Of a stretch of DNA of 39,610 bases, positions 31,996-39,610 are shown piece after piece. The stretch's first letter is position 1; every line of letters starts with the position of its first letter. The stretch is from Chlorobium sp. Lineage in GTDB: Bacteria > Bacteroidota > Chlorobiia > Chlorobiales > Chlorobiaceae. The notes below the pieces were generated by a model. That model was not told the DNA's origin, searched no databases, and worked only from the letters and a program-made list of their open reading frames with translations. The DNA is taken from positions 1-39,610 of the forward strand of contig JANQMO010000010.1 of the NCBI GenBank assembly GCA_028280025.1, given 5' to 3'. The translations under genes were made by a program, and so were the position numbers.

Positions 31996-33129
31996 ATGAA
32001 TTTTACCGTCATCGACAAAGATTCTTCAACGGCAGCGCGAACCGGTCTCTTCGAGACCGGCCACGGCAGGGTACCGACACCGGTTTTCATGCCTGTCGGT
32101 ACACGGGCGAGCGTAAAATCTGTCGAGCCCGACGAACTGAAATCGCAGAACGTTCATATCATTCTTGCCAATACCTACCATCTCTACCTCAGACCCGGAA
32201 ACGATATCATCGGCAAGGCCGGAGGCATACACCGGTTCATGAACTGGGACCAGCCCCTCCTGACCGACAGCGGAGGCTACCAGGTCTACTCCCTTTCCGA
32301 TCTAAGGACAATCACCGAAGAAGGAGTACAGTTCAAGTCCCACATCGACGGCTCGATGCAAAGCTTCACGCCCGAAAACGTCATCGAAACACAGCGGATC
32401 ATCGGCAGCGATATCATGATGCCTCTCGACGAGTGCCCTCCATGGCCGGCAGACAAGACATATGTCAGGAAATCGGGCGAGCTGACCATTCGCTGGGCCG
32501 AACGGGCAAAAAACCATCTTTCATCGACCCGACCGTATTACGGCCACAACCAGGCACTTTTCGGCATCACCCAGGGCGGAACATACGGCGAGCTGCGTTC
32601 GCAAATCAGCAAAGAGCTGGCGGCAATGGATTTCGACGGCTACTCCATCGGAGGTCTGGCCGTGGGGGAACCTGCCGAAGAAATGTACCGGATGCTCGAA
32701 CTCTCCCATACCATTCTTCCTGAACAGAAGCCGCGCTACCTGATGGGAGTCGGAACCCCGGAAAACATCCTCAACGCCATCGAACGCGGCGTCGACATGT
32801 TCGACTGCGTCATACCAACCCGTGAAGCCCGAAACGGCAGGGTCTATACCAGAGACGGTCACATCAACCTGCGCTCGGCCAGGTTCGCGGAAGATTTCAG
32901 TCCCATTGACGACGGCTTCGACAACCATGTCTGCCGCAGCTACTCGAAAGCCTACATCCGCCACCTCTTGAACGTAGGGGAAATACTCGGCCTGAAACTC
33001 TGCACCCTGCACAATATCTCCTTTTTCATGTGGCTGACACGGACCGCCGGGGAACATATCGGCAAGGGCTCGTTCAGCGATTGGAAAGAAGAGTTCCTCA
33101 ACAGGTTCAACGCCGGAAACCAATCCTGA
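31996..33129 (+). CDS. tgt: Queuine tRNA-guanine transglycosylase
   Basis: Swaps guanine 34 of GUN-anticodon tRNAs for preQ1. Using ATG 31996 (377 residues), the catalytic and substrate residues are present: FMPVGTRASVKSV, DSGGYQVYSL (Asp91) and VDMFDCVIPTREAR. The zinc site is changed: the usual CxC...C of C-x-C-x2-C-x25-H reads Phe308, Asn310, Cys313, with His339 present. Bacteroidota/Chlorobiota Tgt proteins show similar losses, from memory. The open frame runs back to 31762, but that overlaps the NusG-like gene and is not needed. rimO follows by four bases. Confidence 0.93.
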   Translation: MNFTVIDKDSSTAARTGLFETGHGRVPTPVFMPVGTRASVKSVEPDELKSQNVHIILANTYHLYLRPGNDIIGKAGGIHRFMNWDQPLLTDSGGYQVYSLSDLRTITEEGVQFKSHIDGSMQSFTPENVIETQRIIGSDIMMPLDECPPWPADKTYVRKSGELTIRWAERAKNHLSSTRPYYGHNQALFGITQGGTYGELRSQISKELAAMDFDGYSIGGLAVGEPAEEMYRMLELSHTILPEQKPRYLMGVGTPENILNAIERGVDMFDCVIPTREARNGRVYTRDGHINLRSARFAEDFSPIDDGFDNHVCRSYSKAYIRHLLNVGEILGLKLCTLHNISFFMWLTRTAGEHIGKGSFSDWKEEFLNRFNAGNQS

Positions 33130-33133
33130 GAAT

Positions 33134-34444
33134 ATGCCGTCACACCGTTCTCTTTTTCTTCTCAGCCTCGGGTGCTCAAAAAACACCGTCGACTCGGAAA
33201 GGCTCATAAACCAGGCACTGAAAAACGGACTGCGCATAGTCGATCATGCCGACGACGCCGACATTATCATCATCAATACCTGCGGTTTTATCGCCGATGC
33301 AAAAACAGAATCGATAAATGAAATCCTTGCCGCCGCGGAAAAGAGGAAAAACAGGGAGATTTCTGCTCTCTACGTCATGGGGTGCCTCAGCGCCCTCTAT
33401 GCGCAAGAGCTCCGTGCCGAACTGCCTGAAGTGGATCACTTTTTCGGAACAGCCGACCTCGATAAGATCATCGACATGCTTGGCGGCAGGATTACGCCAA
33501 AGCACCTTCACGAGCGAACACTGCTTACCCCGCCGCACTACGCGTGGCTCAAGATCGCCGAAGGATGCAGCCGCACCTGTTCGTTCTGCGCGATCCCGAA
33601 GATGAGGGGCAGGTACACAAGCGAACCCGTCGAAAGGCTGCTCGACGAAGCCGCATATCTCAAGGAAAAAAGCGTGAAAGAGCTTAACCTGATAGCCCAG
33701 GACATCAGCTATTACGGCTATGACCTCAACGGATCGTCACAATTGAACTACCTCCTGCAGCAGCTCTCGGACCTGGACTTCCACTGGATAAGGCTCCTCT
33801 ACGCCTACCCTCAGCACTTCCCCATCGAAGCGATCGACACCATGCGGGAAAGAAATAACATCTGCAACTACCTCGACATCCCCGTCCAGCACATCAACGA
33901 CCGTATACTCACTTCGATGAAGCGCGGAATAGACAGGGAAGGCACCATCCGCCTGCTTGAATCAATCCGCGAACGCAATCCCGACATCCGCCTGCGCACC
34001 ACGATGATCGCCGGCTACCCAGGCGAAACAAGGGATGAGTTCGAGGAACTTCTCGAATTTGTCCGCTCATTCCGCTTCGATCGCCTCGGCTGCTTCCCCT
34101 ACAGCCACGAAGAACATACCACAGCCTTCGATACTCTTGAAGACAATGTGCCGGAAAAGGAAAAACAGGAACGGGTCCGCGAACTTATGGAACTGCAGGA
34201 AGGCATCTCGAAAGAAAAAAACCGTGCATTCGAAGGTAAAACCGTTGAAGTCCTGATAGAAGAAACCGACGGATCAACTGCCTACGGCCGGACACAATAC
34301 GACGCTCCGGAAGTAGATAACGAATGCATCCTCGACATGAACGGCCATGCTGTGAAGCCCGGCGATTTCTGCAAGGCAGCTATCGATGATTGTACGGCCT
34401 ATGAGTTGTATGGGAGGATTGAAACAGCAGCCTCTGCCATGTAG
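33134..34444 (+). CDS. rimO: Ribosomal protein S12 methylthiotransferase RimO
   Basis: Radical SAM enzyme that adds a methylthio group to Asp88/89 of S12, 436 residues. The UPF0004 domain has three cluster Cys (LGCSKNTVDSE, NTCGFI, MGCLSALY). The radical SAM cluster is CSRTCSFC (Cys145, Cys149, Cys152), preceded by YAWLKIAEG. The body has NLIAQDISYYGYD and RTTMIAGYPGET. A TRAM domain occupies the last 60 residues (EGKTVEVLIEETDG). Within the MiaB/RimO group the DRIL and GYPGE details favour RimO. It is co-transcribed with tgt and converges on abiEii across 157 bases that hold nothing I recognise. Confidence 0.95.
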   Translation: MPSHRSLFLLSLGCSKNTVDSERLINQALKNGLRIVDHADDADIIIINTCGFIADAKTESINEILAAAEKRKNREISALYVMGCLSALYAQELRAELPEVDHFFGTADLDKIIDMLGGRITPKHLHERTLLTPPHYAWLKIAEGCSRTCSFCAIPKMRGRYTSEPVERLLDEAAYLKEKSVKELNLIAQDISYYGYDLNGSSQLNYLLQQLSDLDFHWIRLLYAYPQHFPIEAIDTMRERNNICNYLDIPVQHINDRILTSMKRGIDREGTIRLLESIRERNPDIRLRTTMIAGYPGETRDEFEELLEFVRSFRFDRLGCFPYSHEEHTTAFDTLEDNVPEKEKQERVRELMELQEGISKEKNRAFEGKTVEVLIEETDGSTAYGRTQYDAPEVDNECILDMNGHAVKPGDFCKAAIDDCTAYELYGRIETAASAM

Positions 34445-34601
34445 AGAGAGAACAGCATACTATATATTGTTATTATAATATGAGTTACAGGTATTGCTAA
34501 TTTTTTTTCGTCGCATATGCGTCGCAGATTTTTTATCAAAATCGATAAAGAAATAGTAACAACTATTACAATTCTCCGTTTTTTGCCTCTTTCCTTAATT
34601 C

Positions 34602-35438
34602 TTACCCGGCAGAAATCTGCATGCGTTTTGCCACTTCGTGGAAATACTCCCCCGACCATATCTTCAAGGCCTCGACATCCTTCACAAAACGCGAGACGTC
34701 TTTCCTGGCTGCATTGATATCGAGTGAATCAATTCGCTGATGGAGTAACTGGCGAAATTCTGGTGCTGTGAGATGCTCCTCCTGAAGATTCCCACTCTGC
34801 TTAGAGCGAATGATAAAGTGAGAAAGATTCATAGGAGTGCCATTTCTCACATACCATTCGAAGTCGAGCCAGTCCCTCCCTTTGACCCTACTCTTCCAGT
34901 TTCTGAAAAGCAGGGCATGCATCTTCCCGGCAAACAGGTCCGGCAGGCTGAAACATTTGACATAAAATGAGTATGGCTGCAGAAGCAGCTTTTCTTCAGT
35001 TGCAAACCCCAGAGGAGGCGCTGTATCGACCTCGAACTTGATCTTGATCGTTTTGTCCGCATGAACGGCAACACTGAAAAGCCGGGTGTCGTTTTTGAGA
35101 AATGCAGACTCTATGCCCGTTCGAATCGTTTTCTTCTTGGCCGATATTTCAACATCGAGCCCCAATGCCGAAAACTCCTCCCGGACCGCTGTGAAATAGG
35201 GCTCAAGCGAGAAGTCCAGATCGGTGGCGAGCAGGGAAAAATCAAGGTCTTCGGAAAATCTCGGCAAACCGTAAAAGATCCTCAGACAGGTACCTCCGTA
35301 AAATGCCGCCCTGTCGAAAAAACCCCCTCGGTACAACCCGGCAAGTGCCACCTCCTGCATGACCTCCCGTAACCCGTTCGTTGCTCCTTCAGCCGTGGTC
35401 ATGTCATATTTTTCGAGCATCTGCATCAGGACGGTCAT
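34602..35438 (-). CDS. abiEii: AbiEii-type nucleotidyltransferase toxin
   Basis: Toxin of a type IV AbiE toxin-antitoxin system, 278 residues. It belongs to the DUF1814 nucleotidyltransferase family, which transfers nucleotides (to tRNA in studied relatives) and halts growth on phage infection. The core motif is FYGGTCLRIFYGLPRFSEDLDFSL at about 47-70 (GG-T-x-R ... S-x-D-x-D). LLQPYSFYVKCFSLPDLFAGKMHALLFRNW, split over motifs III-IV, supplies the conserved K and R, and GRDWLDFEWYV completes the family pattern. It overlaps the antitoxin stop by four bases (ATGA), so translation is coupled. It is the first of the accessory genes from 34602 onward. Confidence 0.92.
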   Translation of the reverse strand: MTVLMQMLEKYDMTTAEGATNGLREVMQEVALAGLYRGGFFDRAAFYGGTCLRIFYGLPRFSEDLDFSLLATDLDFSLEPYFTAVREEFSALGLDVEISAKKKTIRTGIESAFLKNDTRLFSVAVHADKTIKIKFEVDTAPPLGFATEEKLLLQPYSFYVKCFSLPDLFAGKMHALLFRNWKSRVKGRDWLDFEWYVRNGTPMNLSHFIIRSKQSGNLQEEHLTAPEFRQLLHQRIDSLDINAARKDVSRFVKDVEALKIWSGEYFHEVAKRMQISAG

Positions 35439-36088
35439 GATACCTCTCGCTGTAGTGAGTTGACAAGTTGCAGCAATGCCCGTAACATATCAGACTTGAT
35501 ATCCGCTGCAATACAGGCACTGGTCACGTCCATGTCAAAACGAGCCAGGGAGTCTTCATCAATGCGCAAGTCGTCAAACAACAGTTCCTCCAATGCATCT
35601 CTTGACTTGATATTCAGGTTGCGGGTAAAAACCAGCTTGTCACAAAGCGCCTTTTCGGGGGCTGCCATCAAAAAGCCGGTTTGATCGGGATTCTCTATCC
35701 GGTCGATACCGATTGAATAGAATTCAGGTGACGAATGGGTATAGGAAAAACGTCCAACCATCAGGTCGTATGTCTTTCCCCTCCTGGTCGTCATTGAGGT
35801 GATCTCAACGACCCGTTCCGGGATAATGCCATAATGATGCAACGCATAATCCATGGAAACGTAAGACGGCCCGTATAGTAAGTTCGCAACAAGCGGCAGG
35901 GAAATCGGTATCCCAGTGATTTCAGGTGAGACGGCATACAGCCCCCTCTTGATGGGCAAGAGCAGGCCGTCATCGATCATACGGACGATCTTGTCATTCG
36001 GAGAGCGATAGTCTCCAAGAATCGAGAGTAAAGTGCCGTGCGTCAACGGCACGCCCCCGAATGTTCGCAGCTTCTGCTCTAATCTCAT
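35435..36088 (-). CDS. abiEi: AbiEi-type antitoxin and autorepressor
   Basis: Antitoxin of the AbiE pair, 217 residues. The N-terminal winged helix (about 5-65) reads MIDDGLLLPIKRGLYAV in its wing. The C-terminal AbiEi domain (about 70-215) has ANLLYGPSYVSMDYALHHYGI, FLMAAPEKALCDKLV and the Leu-rich end. In studied systems this protein binds inverted repeats in its own promoter and counters the toxin without direct complex formation. The open frame has a TTG at 36094, but ATG 36088 is the natural start. The promoter with a bracketing inverted repeat is at 36103-36138. Confidence 0.9.
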   Translation of the reverse strand: MRLEQKLRTFGGVPLTHGTLLSILGDYRSPNDKIVRMIDDGLLLPIKRGLYAVSPEITGIPISLPLVANLLYGPSYVSMDYALHHYGIIPERVVEITSMTTRRGKTYDLMVGRFSYTHSSPEFYSIGIDRIENPDQTGFLMAAPEKALCDKLVFTRNLNIKSRDALEELLFDDLRIDEDSLARFDMDVTSACIAADIKSDMLRALLQLVNSLQREVS

Positions 36089-36102
36089 AATCAATAATTT
36101 TA

Positions 36103-36138
36103 CACAGATAATCTATTATTATTCGATTTTCTGTGCAA
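36103..36138 (-). promoter_or_regulatory. abiE promoter with inverted-repeat operator
   Basis: On the minus strand: -35 TTGCAC (36138-36133), exact 17-base spacer, -10 TAGATT (36115-36110). CACAGA (36103-36108) and TCTGTG (36130-36135) form an inverted repeat that brackets it, as expected for autorepression by AbiEi. Confidence 0.6.
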
Positions 36139-36281
36139 ATTATCGATTAACAACCTCATCACAAAGCGAATTTTTCCAGAAACAGGTGGTCTAGGATTTC
36201 GGGCTCAGGTTACCTGAATAGCAGCTACGATTCTGTCATCAGAGAGGATATGGAGGGCAAACGGGGTATAGTTTTTATGGC

Positions 36282-36443
36282 ATGAGGTTATATTACTATG
36301 GCATTTTATGGAATGAGGAGTTTGTCACCCATATAAACAAAGCAAACTCACCTGTTATCGTCAATCATTCTGAACGAAAAGGATCAGATTCTCAAGAAAC
36401 TAAATATCCAACAGCGTCCACAATATATGGAAAGCCACTATAA
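36282..36443 (+). other. Short ORF or gene remnant in an AT-rich gap
   Basis: A 53-codon frame (starting MRLYYYGILWNEEFVTHINK) 74 bases before the TIR gene, with no family recognised. In another frame just upstream there is a protein-like stretch (YDSVIREDMEGKRGIVFMA). The two may be pieces of one decayed gene, or chance. The rest of 36139-36517 contains nothing else that I see apart from the abiE promoter. Confidence 0.25.
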
Positions 36444-36517
36444 TCGAAATTAAAATATTCTCCAACCTATACATATACCGTATAACTACCATAATAAGTT
36501 CAAAAGGGAAACAATCA

Positions 36518-37219
36518 ATGCACCTAAAATCTGACATTGAAAACACATCTAAGCCCCTATTAGTATTTTTTTCTTACGCCCACCGAGATCAGAAACTGCG
36601 CGACCAGCTAGAAGAACATTTAAGTTTTCTAAAACGTACAGATGAAGCTCAAACATGGCATGACCGAATTATTCGACCTGGAGATGAATGGAGAAATAAG
36701 ATCAATGAAAAGATAAATGAGGCCGATATTATCCTATTACTAATTAGTCCTGCATTTGCGAACTCTAATTATTGTTATGATACTGAAATGATGCGTGCAA
36801 TGGAGCGCCATGAAAGAGGTGAGGCGACTGTCGTACCTGTTATTCTTCGTCCAACATCTAATTGGCAACAGGCTCCGTTTGGCAAATTGCAAGCACTACC
36901 AAATGACAATAAAGCCGTAACATCAAGATCATGGAAAAACCGAGATGAGGCATTTAATGTTATAGCTGATGGTATTAGCGCAATTTTGCAGAATCATCAA
37001 CAAAAATCCTTTTTTACGACTGAATTGCCTAAATGGACGTTGACAGTAAAAAGCGATTTCCCAGGTTTTTCCGATAATCGCATTCAAGAAATAACAAAGA
37101 AACTATTTCAGCTAACGAATGATTTCTTGCTCTCCTTTATTGAGAAGTCACCAGGCAGTTTACATTTAAAAGTTTCAAAGCACCCGTCGAGCCTTTCTGA
37201 AAATCCAAGAAACACATAA
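36518..37219 (+). CDS. TIR-domain protein with effector-associated-like tail
   Basis: A 233-residue protein. A TIR domain spans about 12-160: strand A FFSYAHRDQKLRDQL, then WHDRIIRPGDEW (BB-loop region), DIILLLISPAFANSNYC, and the candidate NADase Glu90 in YDTEMMRAMERH. Residues 173-220 (WTLTVKSDFPGF, then GSLHLKVS) look like an effector-associated domain, a small partner module of conflict systems. The frame then ends with unrelated-looking residues, while the next frame continues from 37170, so the protein is probably cut short. The Shine-Dalgarno AAAAGGGA (36502-36509) lies eight bases before ATG. AT-rich with A/T-ending codons, unlike the housekeeping genes: likely acquired. Confidence 0.85.
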   Translation: MHLKSDIENTSKPLLVFFSYAHRDQKLRDQLEEHLSFLKRTDEAQTWHDRIIRPGDEWRNKINEKINEADIILLLISPAFANSNYCYDTEMMRAMERHERGEATVVPVILRPTSNWQQAPFGKLQALPNDNKAVTSRSWKNRDEAFNVIADGISAILQNHQQKSFFTTELPKWTLTVKSDFPGFSDNRIQEITKKLFQLTNDFLLSFIEKSPGSLHLKVSKHPSSLSENPRNT

Positions 37220-37229
37220 AAAAGGGTCT

Positions 37230-38288
37230 TTGGATACATACCTGTGTGTATCAATTGAAAGTGTTTCTGAAGATATAGGAGCCCTTATCCGTATCGAGAC
37301 TAAAATAGTAGATACTGAAATCCAATCTTTTACGAAGTATTTACCTGAGTTGTTTGGTGGTAGGACAATTGAAGACGGGTGGGCGCCACTCGTGACAGGA
37401 ATGGCAATCTCTTGTGATAATCCTATACAACCAGGGTTCAAACTTGTTTATGATGCAACCCAAGAAAAGCCTTCAGAAAACGAAGTTATAGCATTACAAA
37501 CTCGATTAGGGAGATATTTAAGTACCTTTTTAGTAATTGAGGGTGAGCACCTACATGTGTCGCTCTCACCACACGATGCATATGGAGGACTTACTAAACC
37601 GCTACGACATACAGAACTTGGCCGAGATTTATTAGCTCAGGATGTTGTATTGAAGCATTATACAGCCCAGCTGCTTCATCCCGATACTGATTTAGGCAAT
37701 TTCTTCTGGAGCAAAATAGATGAGCTAAGGTTGGGTAACAAAGATTTAGAATCGTGCTTGCGTGTATGGATTTTACCAGGAAAAGTAAACCTTAAAGAAA
37801 ACGGTCAAGAGGATGGCTACTTTCAGGTTGATCTTGAAAAGTTTAATCTTAGAGTATTGTGCGAATCCGAGTACAAGGCTTTGGATAAATTTGAGGAAAG
37901 AAAACGAATAGACCAGCCTACTTTATCAACAGAAATTCATAAAAAAGTAGTAGAAGTATTCAAAGAAATTTTTTTGCCCAAGATATATGAAGAAGTTAAT
38001 AAAGGTAATCGGTTTAGTATTCTTCGCCAAATATATTCTGTAATGATATTTTCAACATGGATCAAGAAATCTGTTTTAGGCCCCACTCTAATAAAAAGTG
38101 GTTTTATGAATAGTAATAATGTAGAAAAATATCGACTGAATACCGTTGGAAATGAGGCAATCAAGATGAAGAAACAGTACCTAAAGATGTTTAATGAAGG
38201 CGTGTGGCGCCACACCAAAACTTTCTATGATGATAAGCGCAAGGAGATCAAGAGAAGGATATATATTGTGGGGGGCATCTATTTTTAA
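37230..38288 (+). CDS. Large unnamed domain protein downstream of TIR (LGRDLLAQD family)
   Basis: A 352-codon frame from TTG 37230. The same frame is open without a start from 37170, inside the TIR gene. The upstream segment reads TRRAFLKIQETHKKGSLDT, which could be the rest of an effector-associated domain. No catalytic motif is recognised. Blocks that look conserved are HVSLSPHDAYGGL and HTELGRDLLAQDVVLKHYTA (about 128-146), FFWSKI, FNLRVLCESEY, FLPKIYEEVNKG, LRQIYSVMIFSTWIKK (about 266-280) and a closing RRIYIVGGI. From memory, proteins of Omnitrophota and other bacteria share this pattern, with no known function. Translation may need a frameshift, reinitiation at TTG (AAAGGG just upstream), or the gene may be broken. 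Confidence 0.75.
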   Translation: MDTYLCVSIESVSEDIGALIRIETKIVDTEIQSFTKYLPELFGGRTIEDGWAPLVTGMAISCDNPIQPGFKLVYDATQEKPSENEVIALQTRLGRYLSTFLVIEGEHLHVSLSPHDAYGGLTKPLRHTELGRDLLAQDVVLKHYTAQLLHPDTDLGNFFWSKIDELRLGNKDLESCLRVWILPGKVNLKENGQEDGYFQVDLEKFNLRVLCESEYKALDKFEERKRIDQPTLSTEIHKKVVEVFKEIFLPKIYEEVNKGNRFSILRQIYSVMIFSTWIKKSVLGPTLIKSGFMNSNNVEKYRLNTVGNEAIKMKKQYLKMFNEGVWRHTKTFYDDKRKEIKRRIYIVGGIYF

Positions 38289-38309
38289 AACCTTGCTTTT
38301 CGCACATAA

Positions 38310-39134
38310 TTACCGTTTAGCCGCTTGTACGTGCATCCAGTCTCTGTCTTCTGAGCGCCCCAGACTCAACCACCCCTCATTTTCCCAGGTCTCCCACCAA
38401 TAATCCATTTCAGGATGCGCCAAGCTTGCTTTATCACTTCTCCATTTTAGTTTGTTCTTAGAAGGAAACCAATCTATAGATATACCCCATGCATGAGTTG
38501 ACCAGGATGATGTACCGCCTCTTTTCTTTCGACAAATATAACTTCCCCCGTAACGATCCAGTCCATATTCTTTTATACCATCCTTACCATAGTGTGCGTA
38601 AATTTTATCTAAAATACGAGATAAGCTATCACCTAACTTTTCATGTATCGAAATATGACGAGTTGTTGTTGACAAATCCCAATCCAACCTCAGTTGCCAG
38701 GGACAAAGGATTTTAGTTAGCGGTATTTCACAAGGCCGACCATAGTATTCAATAAGGCTTTGCACGCTTTCAAAAGGAAAGTTGTGTGGGTTTTCTCTAA
38801 TCGGAATAATATCCACAAAAGCCCTTTGTATCTCTCCGTTCGTTTTCAATTGTATTAATACATCTGATGCCGCTCCCGTTTGCGGCCCATATAAACCATC
38901 TATCTTTCCTGCTTCAATATTGTTTTCCAGGCAAAGCAGTTGAAGAGATGCCACCACTTTTCTTTTTGTACTCCATTTCATCCATTCTTCGTCATCAATT
39001 TTAGACGACATCTCTAAAAGAAAGGCATGAATGGCTTTATTGGTTTTCTCGCCCCTTGTACCGTCTATCTTACCGACATATTGCCCCTTTTTCTTGAGAG
39101 CGGATTGGATAATTGCAATTTCAGATTTTTTCAT
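38310..39134 (-). CDS. Peptidoglycan-binding, M15 D,D-peptidase-like (endolysin-like) protein
   Basis: A 274-residue protein without signal peptide. Two PG_binding_1-like repeats come first: about 5-40 (LKKKGQYVGKIDGTRG) and about 60-100 (NNIEAGKIDGLYGPQTG). The C-terminal part is a VanY/M15-type zinc peptidase: STHAWGISIDWF with His214 and Asp221, and DWMHVQ with His268, matching the SxHxxGxAxD and W-x-H motifs. The third zinc ligand and catalytic Glu are less clear. Domain order resembles phage endolysins. GGG lies a few bases before ATG 39134. It converges with the TIR-linked gene (21 bases apart) and shares its AT-rich character. Confidence 0.82.
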   Translation of the reverse strand: MKKSEIAIIQSALKKKGQYVGKIDGTRGEKTNKAIHAFLLEMSSKIDDEEWMKWSTKRKVVASLQLLCLENNIEAGKIDGLYGPQTGAASDVLIQLKTNGEIQRAFVDIIPIRENPHNFPFESVQSLIEYYGRPCEIPLTKILCPWQLRLDWDLSTTTRHISIHEKLGDSLSRILDKIYAHYGKDGIKEYGLDRYGGSYICRKKRGGTSSWSTHAWGISIDWFPSKNKLKWRSDKASLAHPEMDYWWETWENEGWLSLGRSEDRDWMHVQAAKR

Positions 39135-39610
39135 GTCCCTACCCTTTGTTTTCTTTTTATAAAGAGATTAGTACATATTTTATAAGACACTTGAATGATT
39201 TAACTTAGCAATTGTTGTCGAACAGAGCTGCACAACCAGCAGAAGTTTCCTTCCTTAAAAAACAAGTCAGACGACTACAAGTATCAATGCCGCGTTCTCT
39301 ATGGTTGAAAAAAGGGAAACTGTAAAGGGTACCGAGGCAGAGCTAAAAGCAAACCGATTATATTATACGTAAAGCTGCAGAAACCTGAAAATAATTTTTT
39401 ACCTATTGTTGTACTCTCAGGATTCATAATCACCACACCATTCAGCATGAAGGCATTTAAGCACAATATTTCTGCATGGCAAATCGGATATTACATTCTG
39501 ATTTTGGAGTTATACATAGATTATTTCATATATTTTGCAATACTGATAACAAACCAAGGTAAGGCTGCAGATTCGTATGCAAGCCTCTATAACGTGAAAT
39601 ACATGAGGGC
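39135..39610. other. AT-rich gene-free end of the window
   Basis: 476 bases with no convincing gene. A 38-codon open stretch (39209-39325, plus strand) reads like the C-terminal end of a transposase (QVRRLQVSMPRSLW, then KKGKL and a stop), but there is no start and no upstream body. The remainder holds nothing I can identify. Confidence 0.3.

Overview
The window looks like chromosomal DNA of a green sulfur bacterium (Chlorobiota; a GC content near 50% would suit Prosthecochloris or Chlorobium, but the genus is inferred). Pointers are a carotenoid-type phytoene/squalene synthase beside lysS, lipid A synthesis (lpxD), a bacterial type A RNase P RNA, a tRNA-guanine transglycosylase that has lost part of its zinc site, and Chlorobi-style intergenic hairpin repeats. 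Most of the window is housekeeping DNA. The last 3 to 5 kb is accessory DNA with lower GC.

Layout. 1-230 holds the edge of a MITE-like repeat. 231-4300 holds a MacB/FtsX-type permease, an uncharacterised protein, an OmpA-type glycine-zipper lipoprotein with a clear terminator, a lipoprotein-like monohaem cytochrome c and a decayed haem-motif ORF. 4368-7279 (minus strand) looks like one operon: small protein, DUF4405 membrane protein, OmpR-type regulator, sensor kinase. 7367-10027 is a GH15 glucoamylase/trehalase-like enzyme fused to a DUF547 domain. 10028-10439 is a dense patch of repeats. 10440-15944 holds lpxD, prs-rplY, a lone OppC-like permease, a Nudix hydrolase, a small protein and a deleted cupin pseudogene. 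15962-20892 holds comEC, a large hairpin repeat, metF and lysA. 20932-29407 holds a second MITE-like element, rpmG with tRNA-Leu(CAG), a zinc-ribbon coiled-coil protein, rnpB, a minus-strand hflX-ybeY-DUF2156-DUF456 cluster, crtB and lysS. 29501-34444 holds an AlbA_2 protein, a NusG-like factor followed by a nucleotide-sugar epimerase, and tgt-rimO.

From 34602 the window becomes defence-like. An AbiE type toxin-antitoxin pair (34602-36088) has an inverted repeat bracketing its promoter. It is followed by AT-rich DNA with a TIR-domain gene (36518-37219). The TIR reading frame ends inside what looks like an effector-associated domain, and a second long frame continues from 37170 in the +1 frame to 38288. 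It carries a large domain I cannot name, with a conserved-looking LGRDLLAQD block. A convergent gene encodes a peptidoglycan-binding/M15 D,D-peptidase-like (endolysin-like) protein. The AbiE + TIR + unnamed domain + lysin-like neighbourhood is the best candidate for an undescribed system. It could be a broken single gene, a frameshifted gene or a two-gene operon, and sequence alone cannot decide.

All names rest on reading motifs by eye. No database search was run.
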